A stretch of 64,000 nucleotides of DNA from Pseudomonas sp. CCI4.2 (GTDB lineage: Bacteria > Pseudomonadota > Gammaproteobacteria > Pseudomonadales > Pseudomonadaceae), in the NCBI RefSeq assembly GCF_034350045.1, contig NZ_CP133781.1:627001-691000 (forward strand). Direction: 5' to 3'. Both the position numbers and the translations under genes were made by a program. This document shows, in pieces, positions 27,172 through 38,348 of this stretch (positions within the stretch are counted from its first letter, which is position 1; the number at the start of each line of letters is the position of its first letter). Under the pieces are notes generated by a model that saw only the letters and a list, made by a program, of their open reading frames with translations, searched no databases and had not been told where the DNA came from.

Positions 27172-28017
27172 ATGAACCTTCCTGCCCACACCGCGCTGTT
27201 CACCCCCAGCTGGCATGCCGAGCTGGAGTTGGGCTATGGCCGTTTCGGTGACAGCACGCGTCCGACGTTGCGCCGCCATCAAGGCCCGCTGCGGGTGCAA
27301 AAGCATCTGTATGCCGAAGGCCCTGAGGTGTGTCAGCACATCATCGTTCACCCGCCGGGCGGAATCGCGGGGGGTGATCGGCTCGATATTTCGGTGAATG
27401 TCGGCGCCGATGCCTGGGCGCAATTGACCAGCCCCGGCGCGGCCAAATGGTACCGTGCAGCTGGCCCGGCTTTTCAGCAACTGGAGCTGAGGGTCGAAGC
27501 TGGCGCCACGCTGGAATGGCTGCCGCAAGAAACCATCGTCTTCAGCGCCGCCCAGGCAGAACTCGCTACCCACATTGAGCTGCAGGGCGATGCCCGCGTG
27601 TTGTACTGGGACGTGGTCGCCTTGGGGCGCCCAGCCTGTGGCGAGCGTTTTGATCTGGGGCATTTTCAATCCCAGGTGGAAATCCGCCGCGACGGACGTT
27701 TGTTATGGCATGAACGCCAGCGTGTCATCGGCAATGATGGCTTGCTGGACTCGCCCATTGGCCTAGGCGGCAAACCTGTATTCGCTACGCTGTTAGTGAC
27801 CGGCGAGGCCAGCGGCGACTTGCTGGAAGCCTGCCGTAACTTGGCTGAGGAGCTGCCGGTTCGCGGCGATCTCACACAACTACCAGGCCTGGTGGTCGCC
27901 CGCTGCCTGGCCGACGAAGCCCTACATGCCCGCGCTTGGCTGATTGGATTATGGAAGCTGCTGCGCCCTGAATTGTTGGGGCGTGAAGCGGTTGCGCCGA
28001 GAATATGGAGTACCTGA
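27172..28017 (+). CDS. ureD: Urease accessory protein UreD
   Basis: The 281-residue protein is the urease maturation chaperone that binds apo-urease and, with UreF and UreG, delivers nickel. Conserved marks are [28 protein letters not shown] near residue 45, [12 protein letters not shown] near residue 85 and WLPQETIVF near residue 118. It opens the urease gene group right after urtE; the partners ureE, ureF and ureG lie about 18 kb downstream, as in P. aeruginosa. Confidence 0.96.
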   Translation: MNLPAHTALFTPSWHAELELGYGRFGDSTRPTLRRHQGPLRVQKHLYAEGPEVCQHIIVHPPGGIAGGDRLDISVNVGADAWAQLTSPGAAKWYRAAGPAFQQLELRVEAGATLEWLPQETIVFSAAQAELATHIELQGDARVLYWDVVALGRPACGERFDLGHFQSQVEIRRDGRLLWHERQRVIGNDGLLDSPIGLGGKPVFATLLVTGEASGDLLEACRNLAEELPVRGDLTQLPGLVVARCLADEALHARAWLIGLWKLLRPELLGREAVAPRIWST

Positions 28018-28044
28018 TGCACCGCGTCGCGACATCACACCTCA

Positions 28045-28134
28045 CCTGTGGGACCTAATTCATTCGGGAAGCGGCCGGCGCGGTTTGTCTGAAACACCGC
28101 GTTGCGACATTCGCGAATGAATTCGCTCCCACAG
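28045..28134. repeat. REP-like inverted repeat between ureD and ureA
   Basis: Outer arms CCTGTGGGA / CTCCCACAG enclose TTCATTCGGGAA-type and GCGAATGAATTCGC-type palindromes. It lies in the 156-bp gap between ureD and ureA. Confidence 0.75.
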
Positions 28135-28173
28135 GGGATCGCGCCCCTCAATTGATATGACACGGAACCGAAC

Positions 28174-28476
28174 ATGGACCTGACTCCCCGCGAAAAAGAC
28201 AAGCTGCTGATCTTCACTGCCGGGCTGGTGGCCGAGCGGCGCCTGGCTCGGGGCGTGAAGCTGAACTACCCAGAAGCCATGGCTTACATTGCCGCCGCGT
28301 TATTGGAAGGCGCCCGCGATGGCCGGACGGTTGCCGAACTGATGCACTTGGGAACCACCTTGCTGACCCGTGAGCAGGTGATGGAAGGTATCCCGGAAAT
28401 GATCCCGGATATTCAGGTTGAAGCCACATTTCCAGACGGGACCAAACTGGTCACCGTGCACCAACCGATTGCCTGA
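28174..28476 (+). CDS. ureA: Urease subunit gamma
   Basis: The 100-residue protein is the smallest structural subunit of bacterial urease. The sequence [23 protein letters not shown] at the start, [21 protein letters not shown] near residue 30 and the [18 protein letters not shown] end are essentially diagnostic. It assembles with UreB and UreC into the cytoplasmic nickel enzyme that splits urea to ammonia and carbamate. It is followed after 21 bp by an acetyltransferase gene rather than ureB. Confidence 0.98.
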   Translation: MDLTPREKDKLLIFTAGLVAERRLARGVKLNYPEAMAYIAAALLEGARDGRTVAELMHLGTTLLTREQVMEGIPEMIPDIQVEATFPDGTKLVTVHQPIA

Positions 28477-28497
28477 TTTCAACACGCGAGTTTTTCA

Positions 28498-29896
<1,399 letters not shown>

Positions 29897-29982
29897 AGTC
29901 CAGCGTACGCAATAAATAGTTTCGCCGCGCACGACGTTTCGCCAACAAGTTGGCACCGCCATTGATGATTTAAGGATCGCCC

Positions 29983-31683
29983 ATGAAGATCTCCAGACAC
30001 GCCTACGCCGACATGTTCGGCCCTACCGTCGGCGACCGCGTGCGGTTGGCCGACACTGAGCTGTGGATTGAGGTCGAGCAAGACTTCACGGTCTATGGCG
30101 AAGAAGTGAAGTTCGGCGGCGGCAAGGTTATTCGCGACGGCATGGGCCAAGGCCAACTGATGGCCGCCGAGGTGGTCGACACGCTGATCACCAACGCGCT
30201 GATCATCGATCACTGGGGCATCGTCAAAGCCGATGTCGGCCTGAAAAATGGCCGCATCGCTGCCATCGGCAAAGCCGGCAATCCAGACATCCAGCCCGGG
30301 GTGACCATCGCCATTGGCGCGGCCACCGAAGTCATCGCTGGCGAAGGCATGATCCTTACCGCTGGCGGTGTCGATACCCACATTCACTTCATCTGCCCGC
30401 AGCAGATCGAAGAAGCGCTGATGAGCGGCGTCACCACCATGATCGGTGGCGGCACGGGTCCGGCCACGGGCACTAATGCGACCACGGTAACGCCGGGCCC
30501 TTGGCATCTGGCGCGCATGCTTCAAGCCGCCGACGCGTTCCCCATGAACATCGGCTTCACCGGCAAAGGCAACGTCAGCCTGCCGGGACCGCTGATTGAA
30601 CAGGTCAAGGCCGGCGCCATTGGTTTGAAGTTGCACGAAGATTGGGGCACCACCCCCGCCGCCATCGACAACTGCCTGAACGTGGCCGATCAATACGATG
30701 TGCAGGTAGCGATCCACACCGACACCCTGAACGAGTCCGGCTTCGTCGAAACCACCTTGGCCGCGTTCAAGGGTCGTACGATTCACACGTATCACACCGA
30801 AGGCGCGGGTGGCGGGCATGCCCCGGACATCATCAAGGCCTGCGGCTTGCCCAACGTGCTGCCCAGCTCAACGAATCCGACGCGACCGTTCACCCGCAAC
30901 ACCATCGACGAACATTTGGACATGTTGATGGTTTGCCATCACCTGGACCCGAGCATTGCCGAAGACGTGGCGTTTGCCGAAAGCCGTATCCGCCGCGAGA
31001 CCATCGCCGCCGAAGACATCCTGCACGACCTCGGCGCGTTTTCGATGATCAGCTCCGACAGCCAGGCCATGGGCCGGGTCGGCGAAGTGATCATGCGCAC
31101 CTGGCAAACCGCCGACAAAATGAAAAAACAGCGCGGTCAGTTGCCCGAAGACGGCCCCGGCAACGATAACTTCCGCGCCAAACGCTACATCGCCAAGTAC
31201 ACCATCAACCCCGCCATCACTCACGGCATCAGCCATGAAGTGGGTTCTATTGAAGTGGGCAAGTGGGCCGACCTGGTGCTGTGGCGCCCGGCGTTTTTCG
31301 GGGTCAAACCGAGCCTGATCCTCAAAGGCGGCGCCATCGCCGCCAGCTTGATGGGCGACGCCAACGCGTCTATTCCCACCCCGCAACCGGTTCACTACCG
31401 CCCGATGTTCGCCAGCTACGGCGGCTCGCTGCACGCCACCAGCCTGACCTTCATCAGTCAGGCCGCCATGGACGCCGGTATCCCGGAATCCCTGGGCCTG
31501 AAAAAAACGATAAGCGTGGTGAAGGGCTGTCGCAACGTGCAGAAGTCGGACTTGATCCACAACGACTACCTGCCCAGCATTGACGTCGACCCACAGACTT
31601 ACCAGGTTAAGGCCGACGGCGTGTTGTTGTGGTGCGAACCCGCCGAAGTGCTGCCCATGGCGCAGCGGTACTTTTTGTTCTGA
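29983..31683 (+). CDS. ureC: Urease subunit alpha (catalytic, nickel)
   Basis: The 566-residue catalytic subunit is intact. Nickel ligands are visible in [14 protein letters not shown] (two His, near residue 135) and in the later AIHTD and [15 protein letters not shown] segments. The carbamylated lysine lies in [14 protein letters not shown] near residue 217, and the flap/catalytic region is [22 protein letters not shown] near residue 318. Length and both ends ([30 protein letters not shown]) are normal. The enzyme needs UreDEFG for nickel loading. The gene ends the first urease block and is followed by a REP-type repeat. Confidence 0.98.
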   Translation: MKISRHAYADMFGPTVGDRVRLADTELWIEVEQDFTVYGEEVKFGGGKVIRDGMGQGQLMAAEVVDTLITNALIIDHWGIVKADVGLKNGRIAAIGKAGNPDIQPGVTIAIGAATEVIAGEGMILTAGGVDTHIHFICPQQIEEALMSGVTTMIGGGTGPATGTNATTVTPGPWHLARMLQAADAFPMNIGFTGKGNVSLPGPLIEQVKAGAIGLKLHEDWGTTPAAIDNCLNVADQYDVQVAIHTDTLNESGFVETTLAAFKGRTIHTYHTEGAGGGHAPDIIKACGLPNVLPSSTNPTRPFTRNTIDEHLDMLMVCHHLDPSIAEDVAFAESRIRRETIAAEDILHDLGAFSMISSDSQAMGRVGEVIMRTWQTADKMKKQRGQLPEDGPGNDNFRAKRYIAKYTINPAITHGISHEVGSIEVGKWADLVLWRPAFFGVKPSLILKGGAIAASLMGDANASIPTPQPVHYRPMFASYGGSLHATSLTFISQAAMDAGIPESLGLKKTISVVKGCRNVQKSDLIHNDYLPSIDVDPQTYQVKADGVLLWCEPAEVLPMAQRYFLF

Positions 31684-31696
31684 TCGCAGGGTAACG

Positions 31697-31762
31697 GTAG
31701 GAGCCAACGTGTGGCGAGGCGGTGTGTCAGGTACACCGCTTCGCCAACACGTTGGCGCCTAC
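31697..31762. repeat. Long inverted repeat after ureC (GTAGGAGC type)
   Basis: GTAGGAGCCAACGTGTGGCG and a near-complementary right arm ending in GGCGCCTAC make a strong hairpin 13 bp after ureC. It may act as a terminator or mRNA stabiliser. Confidence 0.75.
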
Positions 31763-31840
31763 AGACGGCTTTTTTCAGACTCCGAAAAAAGCGCTACTAT
31801 GCAATACCGCTCATCGCAGCTGCCAGCAGGGTAAACCTTC

Positions 31841-32965
31841 ATGCGCCTTTCCCAGTTCATCGTCCAGAACGTGGACAGCATCGTCGACGAGTGGGAAAAA
31901 TTCGCGAAAACCATCCAGCCAGCAGCGAGTTCCCTGAGCCGTGAAGGGCTGCGAGACCACGCCAAAGCCATTCTGCTGGCGTCCGCCAGAGACATGAACA
32001 CCGCGCAAACCCAGGTTGAGCAGTCGGCCAAATCCAAAGGTGAAGGCCCGGAGAAATCCCCAACCCTGGACCAAGCCGCCGCCAGCCACGGTGAGTTAAG
32101 ACACACCGTGGGTTTCGACTTGGTGCAAATGACCTCCGAGTTCCGCCATTTACGCGCCAGCGTCATTCGGATGTGGGTCAGCAGTTTGAAGTCGCCGGAA
32201 CTGACATACTTCCACGACATGATCCGTTTCAACGAAGCCATTGACGAAGCCTTGGCTGAGTCCACTGCAGCCTATGCCGAGCAAGTCGGGCGCTCGCGGG
32301 ATATCTTTCTGGCAATCTTGGGCCATGACCTGCGGGCGCCGTTGCAGGCGGTCAGCATGTCCACCGAATTGTTGATCCGTAAGGTGGGCCTGGACGATGC
32401 GGCACTGTCCTACATTGCGCGCATCAAGGGTGGCACGCGGCACATGGGCGCGATGGTCAAGGATTTGCTTGAGTTCGTCCGTAGCCGCCTGGGTGCAAGC
32501 CTGCCGATTCAGCGTAAACCCATGGAAATGGCCAGCGCCTGCCGTGAGGCCATCGAAGAAGCCTGTGCCGGGCAGCCCGAGTGCGACCCTACGTTTGAAG
32601 TCAGTGGTGACACCCGTGGTAACTGGGATCGCGGACGCATCGATCAGTTACTGCAAAATTTGATTGGCAACGCACTGCAACACGGCTCCAACAGCCATCA
32701 GCTGCGGCTGACACTGAGTGCTGATGAGAACAGCGTGACGTTGATGATGCAAAACTTCGGCGAACCGATTGCCGAGGGCGCGATTGGCACCCTCTTCGAT
32801 CCGCTTGTTCGCAGCACCAGCGAAGAATTGGGGCACCCGTCGACGAGCCTTGGGTTGGGCTTGTTTATCGTCAAGGAAGTGGTCACTGCGCACAACGGTA
32901 GCATTACCGTGACCTCGAACCGCGCTGACGGGACGACGTTTACCGTGGTATTGCCCAAACATTAG
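31841..32965 (+). CDS. Sensor histidine kinase with RsbRD-like N-terminus
   Basis: The 374-residue protein has a helical N-terminal domain (about residues 1-140) resembling the RsbRD/RsbU co-antagonist region, followed by a HisKA dimerisation domain and an HATPase domain. The H-box is AILGHDLRAPLQAV near residue 157, the N-box NLIGNALQHG near residue 273 and the G2 box GLGLFIVKEVV near residue 342. The G1 box reads QNFGEPI, with Asn where many kinases have Asp, a variant common in this subgroup. No transmembrane segment is seen, so it is a soluble kinase. No response regulator is next to it; its signal is unknown. Confidence 0.9.
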   Translation: MRLSQFIVQNVDSIVDEWEKFAKTIQPAASSLSREGLRDHAKAILLASARDMNTAQTQVEQSAKSKGEGPEKSPTLDQAAASHGELRHTVGFDLVQMTSEFRHLRASVIRMWVSSLKSPELTYFHDMIRFNEAIDEALAESTAAYAEQVGRSRDIFLAILGHDLRAPLQAVSMSTELLIRKVGLDDAALSYIARIKGGTRHMGAMVKDLLEFVRSRLGASLPIQRKPMEMASACREAIEEACAGQPECDPTFEVSGDTRGNWDRGRIDQLLQNLIGNALQHGSNSHQLRLTLSADENSVTLMMQNFGEPIAEGAIGTLFDPLVRSTSEELGHPSTSLGLGLFIVKEVVTAHNGSITVTSNRADGTTFTVVLPKH

Positions 32966-32982
32966 GCCGCGTAGACACATCA

Positions 32983-33080
32983 CCTGTGGGAGTCGGCTTG
33001 CCGACGAAAGCGTCAGCAAGGGCAGCACAGATTCAGCGGTGAATACACTGGCGTCTTCGCAGGCAAGCCTGCTCCCACAG
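32983..33080. repeat. REP-like units after the histidine kinase gene
   Basis: CCTGTGGGAGTCGGCTTGCC and an inverted CTTCGCAGGCAAGCCTGCTC flank about 50 bp of non-repeated sequence, between the kinase gene and cbpM. Confidence 0.7.
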
Positions 33081-33118
33081 GATCTCGGCTCATCGCAGGA
33101 TGTCCGGACTATTCAAAA

Positions 33119-33424
33119 TCAATCCAACAAAAAACGCCCCAACCGCTGTTTGAGCATGAAGTTTTCCGCCCGCAAGCGGTCAACTTCACTCAGCAGATCC
33201 AGCGCCAACGCCACGCTGTCCCATTCAAGCTCAAGGTCGTGCTGCAACTTGATCGCCTGTCTGGCGACGGCCAAGGCATGGGCGTCGAACAGCCACTCCT
33301 CGGGCTGCTGCCCCTGAGGTTCGAGAATGCCGTGCTCGACGATTTCGATCACGAAGGCGGCCGGCATCTCGGTCACCTGACAGAATTCCTTCATATCCAG
33401 CTCTACGATCAGGGTGCTGCTCAT
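33119..33424 (-). CDS. cbpM: Chaperone modulator CbpM
   Basis: The 101-residue MerR-like helical protein is the inhibitor partner of the co-chaperone CbpA. It contains the FCQVTEMPAAFVIEIVEHGILEP segment near the N-terminus and a C-terminal coiled coil (LLSEVDRLRAENFMLKQRL). The ATG at 33424 overlaps the end of cbpA, with GGAG about 9 nt upstream, so the two are translationally coupled as in E. coli. A TTG at 33430 is a less likely start. It probably binds the CbpA J-domain and prevents its interaction with DnaK. Confidence 0.9.
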   Translation of the reverse strand: MSSTLIVELDMKEFCQVTEMPAAFVIEIVEHGILEPQGQQPEEWLFDAHALAVARQAIKLQHDLELEWDSVALALDLLSEVDRLRAENFMLKQRLGRFLLD

Positions 33425-33426
33425 GA

Positions 33427-34371
33427 TCAATTACTCCATTGGGCTCTCGGATCGAATGCGGCGGTATCGGCCAAGCTCTGCCAAAGTGCCTTGGCGGCTT
33501 CGTCGGTGGTTTTCGGCATCACAACCTTCAACTGCGCGTACAAATCGCCGCGCTGACCTTGCTTGTCGAGCAAGCCATTGCCTTTGACGCGCAGGCGTTG
33601 GCCGCTCTGGCTGTCGGGGCGAATGGTCAGGTTGATCTTGCCGGTTAGGGTCGGTACCGCGACTTTGGTGCCCAGCGCCGCTTCCCACGGTGCTAATGGC
33701 ACGGTAATGATCAGGTCATGGCCTTCAACATCAAACATAGGGTGCGGTGCAAAACGGATGATCAGGTACAAATCGCCATTTTCGCCGCCGCCAACCCCCG
33801 GTGCGCCCTGCCCTTTGAGACGAATACGCTCACCGTCAGCGACGCCAGCCGGGATTTTCACGTTCAGGGTTTTGGTGACATCTGCCATGCGCTGACCATC
33901 AGCGCCATGTTGGGCCACCTTGAAGCTGACTTGTTTGGACTCGTTCGACAGGGTCTCTTCGAGAAAGATCGGTAATTCCATTTCTACATCCTGTCCACGA
34001 CGACCCGCGCTACGCGGCCGGCCTTGCTGTGCCCGACCACCAAAGATCGAGCTGAAAAAATCTGAAAAGTCGCCGGCGTCTTCGCCATAGCCGCCGCTGG
34101 ACGCACCGCCACGGTTCTGCCAGCCCGGCGGGCCCTGAAAGGGACGACCCTGCTGGCCATACTTGCGCAGCTCTTCATATTCGGCGCGCTTCTCCGGGCT
34201 TTTGAGTACCTCATAAGCCTCGGAAGCTTCCTTGAATTTTTCCTCTGCGCCCTTTTCTTTACTGACGTCAGGGTGATACTTGCGGGCTAATTTGCGGTAC
34301 GCGACCTTGATCGCTTTGTCGTCCGCAGTCGGTTCCACCCCAAGAATCTTGTAGTAGTCTTTGAAGTCCAT
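33427..34371 (-). CDS. cbpA: Curved-DNA-binding co-chaperone CbpA (DnaJ family)
   Basis: The 314-residue type II J-protein starts with the J-domain [35 protein letters not shown], carrying the essential HPD motif near residue 33. A Gly/Phe-rich linker (residues 75-120) and two C-terminal beta-barrel substrate-binding domains with [21 protein letters not shown] follow; there is no zinc finger, which separates it from DnaJ. The ATG at 34371 gives the standard N-terminus; an upstream in-frame start at 34419 would add 16 residues. It stimulates DnaK and binds curved DNA in stationary phase. An Hsp70-like gene is transcribed divergently. Confidence 0.94.
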   Translation of the reverse strand: MDFKDYYKILGVEPTADDKAIKVAYRKLARKYHPDVSKEKGAEEKFKEASEAYEVLKSPEKRAEYEELRKYGQQGRPFQGPPGWQNRGGASSGGYGEDAGDFSDFFSSIFGGRAQQGRPRSAGRRGQDVEMELPIFLEETLSNESKQVSFKVAQHGADGQRMADVTKTLNVKIPAGVADGERIRLKGQGAPGVGGGENGDLYLIIRFAPHPMFDVEGHDLIITVPLAPWEAALGTKVAVPTLTGKINLTIRPDSQSGQRLRVKGNGLLDKQGQRGDLYAQLKVVMPKTTDEAAKALWQSLADTAAFDPRAQWSN

Positions 34372-34531
34372 GTAACGGTCACCATCCCCAATTATCCAGC
34401 GCAGCCTCAAAAGGCCCATGCTCAGCGCGTAGCATGCTCTTTTTCGGATTTAACTGCACCTAACCGACGTTTCACCCTACGCATCTGTGGTGGGCTGACA
34501 TACACTGCGCGGCCGTTTTTTTGACTGGAAC

Positions 34532-35806
34532 ATGAAGCACATGAAAAACGAATCTCCAGCCCGTGCCTGCGGTATTGACTTCGGCACGTCCAATTCCACG
34601 GTTGGCTGGCTACGGCCGGGCATGGAATCGCTCATCGCGCTGGAGGACGGCAAAATCACGTTGCCTTCGGTGGTGTTCTTCAATATGGAAGAGCGTCGCC
34701 CAGTGTATGGCCGCCTGGCGCTGCACGAGTACCTGGAAGGCTATGAAGGCCGCCTGATGCGCTCGCTGAAGAGTTTGCTCGGCTCCAAGCTGATCAAACA
34801 CGATACCAGCGTGCTGGGCACGGCGATGCCGTTCAAGGACCTGCTGGGGCTGTTCATCGGACAACTGAAACAACGCGCCGAAACCGCCGCCGACCGCCCT
34901 TTCGATGAAGTGGTGCTGGGTCGGCCGGTGCATTTTGTCGATGACGACGCCGCCGCCGATCAGGAAGCCGAAGACACCCTGGTGGAAGTCGCGCACAAGA
35001 TTGGCTTCAAGGAAGTGTCGTTTCAGTACGAACCGATTGCGGCGGCGTTCGACTATGAGTCGACCATCGAACGCGAAGAGCTGGTGCTGATCGTCGACAT
35101 CGGCGGCGGTACATCGGACTTTTCCCTGGTGCGTCTGGCGCCGGAGCGACGTTTTGTTGCCGACCGGCATGACGACATTCTCGCCACCGGTGGCGTGCAC
35201 ATTGGCGGGACCGACTTCGACAAGCAGCTCAGCCTTCAGGGCGTGATGCCGCTGTTTGGCTACGGCAGCCGGATGAAGAGTCAGGCGTACATGCCGACCA
35301 GCCACCACATGAACCTGGCGACCTGGCACACCATCAACGCTGTGTATTCACAGAAATCGCAAATCGCCTTGGCCAGCATGCGTTACGACATCGTTGATAC
35401 CGGCGGTATTGATCGTCTGTTTAAGCTGATCGAGCAGCGCGCCGGCCATTGGTTGGCGATGGAAGTTGAAGAAACCAAGATTCATCTGACCCATGAAGAG
35501 AGCCGCCATGTGCCACTGGATCGTATTCAACCGGGCTTGAGCGTCGAACTGAGCCGGACGTTGTTTGAGTCGGCCATTGAGGCGCTGCTCACCCGGGTGC
35601 GTAACAGCGTGTCGAAGCTGCTGAACGATGCCGGCGTGAGCGTCGATTTGGTGGATACGGTGTTTTTCACCGGGGGCTCAAGCGGGATTCCAGCCCTGCG
35701 CAACAGCGTCTCGGCCATGCTGCCCAATGCCCGCCATGTGGAAGGCAACATCTTCGGCAGCATCGGCAGCGGCTTGGCGATTGAAGCCAAAAAGCGTTAC
35801 GGCTAA
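34532..35806 (+). CDS. Hsp70-family protein, YegD-like
   Basis: This 424-residue actin-fold ATPase resembles E. coli YegD: the phosphate-1 loop is CGIDFGTSNSTVGW at residues 11-24, phosphate-2 VLIVDIGGGTSDFSLVRL near residue 188 and the adenosine loop VFFTGGSSGIPALRNSV near residue 376. It lacks the substrate-binding domain of DnaK, so it ends right after the ATPase domain. Function in the cell is not well known; divergence from cbpA/cbpM suggests a stress or folding role. A second ATG at 34541 is a possible start. Confidence 0.9.
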   Translation: MKHMKNESPARACGIDFGTSNSTVGWLRPGMESLIALEDGKITLPSVVFFNMEERRPVYGRLALHEYLEGYEGRLMRSLKSLLGSKLIKHDTSVLGTAMPFKDLLGLFIGQLKQRAETAADRPFDEVVLGRPVHFVDDDAAADQEAEDTLVEVAHKIGFKEVSFQYEPIAAAFDYESTIEREELVLIVDIGGGTSDFSLVRLAPERRFVADRHDDILATGGVHIGGTDFDKQLSLQGVMPLFGYGSRMKSQAYMPTSHHMNLATWHTINAVYSQKSQIALASMRYDIVDTGGIDRLFKLIEQRAGHWLAMEVEETKIHLTHEESRHVPLDRIQPGLSVELSRTLFESAIEALLTRVRNSVSKLLNDAGVSVDLVDTVFFTGGSSGIPALRNSVSAMLPNARHVEGNIFGSIGSGLAIEAKKRYG

Positions 35807-35808
35807 GT

Positions 35809-35944
35809 TGATTCGGTCCCACAGTGACAGACTGGATGTGGATTGCTTGAAGATCCGTGGGACCGAATTTATTCGGGAATGGATTTCACATCCAACTCAT
35901 CTGCGTCTGATATGACGCCTTCCCGAATGAATTCGGTCCCACAG
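35809..35944. repeat. REP-like elements (CCGAATTTATTCGG type)
   Basis: Three copies of a CGAAT(G/T)(A/T)ATTCGGTCCCACAG unit: one near 35809-35825, a reversed one near 35857-35879 and one near 35920-35944. They fill the space between two convergent genes. Confidence 0.75.
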
Positions 35945-35965
35945 GGTGACGTGTGTGTGGCCGTG

Positions 35966-36976
35966 TTAAACCAACCCCGCCTGACGCAATTCGCTCTTCA
36001 AATACGCATAGTAGATCGGTCCGGCCACGACGCCGGGCAGGCCGAAGGCTGCTTCGAAGATCAGCATCGCCAGTAACAACTCCCACGACTTAGCGCTGAT
36101 TTGGCCACCAACAATCCGCGCATTGAGAAAGTACTCAAGCTTGTGAATGACGATCAGATAACCCAACGCCGCGATGGCGACCCAGATCGACAACGACAGG
36201 CCGACGATGAAGATCAGCGTGTTGGACATCAAATTGCCCACCACCGGCAATAAGCCCAGCAGGAAGGTCAGGATGATCAAGGTTTTGGTCAACGGCAGGT
36301 GAATTCCGCACAGCGGCAGCACGATGGCGATGAAGACCGAGGTGAATGCCGTATTGAGCAGAGCAATCTTGATCTGGGCAAACACGATATTGCGAAACGC
36401 TTCGTTGAGCAGGTCCAGACGTTCAAACAGCGCGGCCGACAGCGGCTTGCGTTTATGCCCCACCACTACACGCTGCAACGCAACGATAGCGCCCAACACC
36501 ATGCCGATCAGCAGCGTGACGAAGGTGTGCGCTGCGCCTTTGCCCAGCAGTTGCAAATCGCCGATGTGCTTGGTCATCCAGGCACCCAGCGAGATACGAA
36601 ACTCATCAGCGCTGGCGGGCAGGTAACTGTCAATGAACGGCGGCAACTGACCGCGAGCGCGGTCGACCACTGTCATGAACTTGCCCAACGACGCGCCCGG
36701 GTTTTCGGCTTCGTGGAGAAAAAAACTGATGGCGCTGGCAAACAGCAACGTCAGCACACTGACCACCAAGGTACCCAGCAGCGCCACGGCTAACCAGCGC
36801 GCACGCTCACCGGCAATCAAAAGCTGCAGTTTCGGGGTGAGCATGTTGACCAGTTGAAATACCAGCAACCCGGCCAGCAGACTCGGCAGAAGTTTGAGCG
36901 GTATCGCCGCCAGCAACCCTCCACACACGATGATCAAACTGGCCAACAACACGTGACGCGGGGAAAACGTTGGCAT
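35966..36976 (-). CDS. AI-2E family transporter (PerM-like)
   Basis: The 336-residue integral membrane protein has about seven or eight membrane spans in the AI-2E/UPF0118 arrangement (PF01594). Family signs include the long periplasmic domain after the third helix (FLHEAENPGASLGKFMTVVDRARGQLPPFIDSYL) and the C-terminal LTFLLGLLPVVGNLMSNTLIF region. Members include TqsA (AI-2 export) and sodium/proton antiporters, so substrate is open. It is transcribed convergently to the Hsp70-like gene and sits alone. Confidence 0.88.
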   Translation of the reverse strand: MPTFSPRHVLLASLIIVCGGLLAAIPLKLLPSLLAGLLVFQLVNMLTPKLQLLIAGERARWLAVALLGTLVVSVLTLLFASAISFFLHEAENPGASLGKFMTVVDRARGQLPPFIDSYLPASADEFRISLGAWMTKHIGDLQLLGKGAAHTFVTLLIGMVLGAIVALQRVVVGHKRKPLSAALFERLDLLNEAFRNIVFAQIKIALLNTAFTSVFIAIVLPLCGIHLPLTKTLIILTFLLGLLPVVGNLMSNTLIFIVGLSLSIWVAIAALGYLIVIHKLEYFLNARIVGGQISAKSWELLLAMLIFEAAFGLPGVVAGPIYYAYLKSELRQAGLV

Positions 36977-37074
36977 GACAGCCTCAAAAACGAACGGCGC
37001 GAAAAGGGGGGCAGTCTGCCAGCGTTCCGAGTTGAGGACCAGTGCTCAAAAGGTCGCTGCCGACGATCAACCGA

Positions 37075-37374
37075 TCACTTCTTCAGGCAGGTGCTCATGA
37101 ACGCTCTGCGCGCATCGCCCTTCAAGGTTTTTGCCTGGGGATCGGCGTTGCAGTCCTTCATCTTCTGTTGCTGCGCGGTGACTGGCTTGGCCGCCGCTGC
37201 TGGCGTGGCTTTGAGGCAATTACTCATGAACGTTTTGCGCGCATCACCGGTCAGGGTTTTCGCTTGCGGGTCGGCGTTACACGTGGTCATTTTGTTCTGC
37301 TGCGCGGTCTCGGCAAATCCGTGTGCGCACATCATCAAACCCATAACCAACAGAGGAACACGTAGCATTTTCAT
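37075..37374 (-). CDS. PsiF family secreted protein
   Basis: The 99-residue protein has a signal peptide (LLVMGLMMCAHGFA, cleavage near residue 21) and two tandem PsiF repeats (PF07769): KMTTCNADPQAKTLTGDARK and KMKDCNADPQAKTLKGDARR, each with two conserved cysteines and separated by an Ala/Pro linker. PsiF was named for phosphate-starvation induction in E. coli; its function is unknown. The ATG at 37374 has a strong AGGAG 11 nt upstream. The longer in-frame extension to 37611 runs into the AraC-type gene and is not real. Confidence 0.9.
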   Translation of the reverse strand: MKMLRVPLLVMGLMMCAHGFAETAQQNKMTTCNADPQAKTLTGDARKTFMSNCLKATPAAAAKPVTAQQQKMKDCNADPQAKTLKGDARRAFMSTCLKK

Positions 37375-37468
37375 GGAGTTATCTCCTGATGACCCACGCC
37401 GATCAGCGTGGCCTCGCTGAAGTGTAGCCAAGGCCACGAGATATGTTACGGGATGTGATTGGCCTATT

Positions 37469-38254
37469 TCAGGCCATTTTTGCTTGCCGCCGGTACTGTT
37501 CGGGCGAGCAACCGGCCTGGCGCTGAAACATTGAAATAAATGCCGAAGCGCTGCTGTAGCCCATGTCATAGCCGATTTCCTGCACGCTGCGACGGCCCTC
37601 CAGCGCCTCAATGGCTTTCAAAAATCGCAAGCGCTGGCGCCAGTCGCCAAAACTCATGCCCAATTCCCGCACACATTGCCGGGCCAGCGTTCGTTCGCTG
37701 ACATGCACCTGACTGGCCCACTCCACTAAAGGTCGGTTGTCGCCGGGTTCAGCCTGCAACGCTTGAAGCACCGAGACTAAACCGGGGCTTTGCGCATACG
37801 GCAGGAAACGCGTTTGCACCGGCGCCACCCGCAGCTGATCCACGATCACCTGCGCCAAACGCTGGTCGGCATCGCTCTCGGGAATTTTCACGTCGCGATC
37901 GGCAAAGTCATTGAGGATCGCCTTGAGCACGTCGCTGATCACCAGCGTGCAGGGGGCGTCCGGCATGTGGGCGCTGTGTTCGAGGGCAAGGTAGACCGAG
38001 CGGTAGGTGACGGCCTGACGGTTGTAGCAGCTGTGCTCCGCGTGCGACGGAATCCATACCGCGTATTGCGGCGGCGACATAAAGCGCTGACCCGCGATTT
38101 CGATCTCCATCACCCCGTGCTTTACAAAGTTGAGCTGCCCCCAAGCATGCCGATGCGGCGCGCTGTGGGTGTCGGCGCCGAACTCGTCGTGTCGTAGGTA
38201 AACCGGGCACGGTAGACCGGAAAAATCTGGGATGGTGAGGAGTTTGGTTTTCAT
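37469..38254 (-). CDS. AraC family transcriptional regulator
   Basis: The 261-residue regulator has a cupin-like sensor domain at the N-terminus (HSAPHRHAWGQLNFVKHGVMEIEIAGQRF, with PSHAEHSCYN) and an AraC-type double helix-turn-helix at the C-terminus, ending in SVQEIGYDMGYSSASAFISMFQRQAGCSPEQYRR. The ATG at 38254 gives the usual MKTKLL start; the frame could be extended to 38416, but this would run into the divergent promoter. It is divergent from the DMT exporter gene (95 bp gap) and probably controls it. Confidence 0.93.
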   Translation of the reverse strand: MKTKLLTIPDFSGLPCPVYLRHDEFGADTHSAPHRHAWGQLNFVKHGVMEIEIAGQRFMSPPQYAVWIPSHAEHSCYNRQAVTYRSVYLALEHSAHMPDAPCTLVISDVLKAILNDFADRDVKIPESDADQRLAQVIVDQLRVAPVQTRFLPYAQSPGLVSVLQALQAEPGDNRPLVEWASQVHVSERTLARQCVRELGMSFGDWRQRLRFLKAIEALEGRRSVQEIGYDMGYSSASAFISMFQRQAGCSPEQYRRQAKMA

Positions 38255-38348
38255 ACTGTCTGCCGCTCGGTGGAATTTGTCCGAAACGGAGTATAGCCAT
38301 CGCAACGGACAGGCGGATAATTCAGTCTCACTTCCGAGCGGTGCGCCG

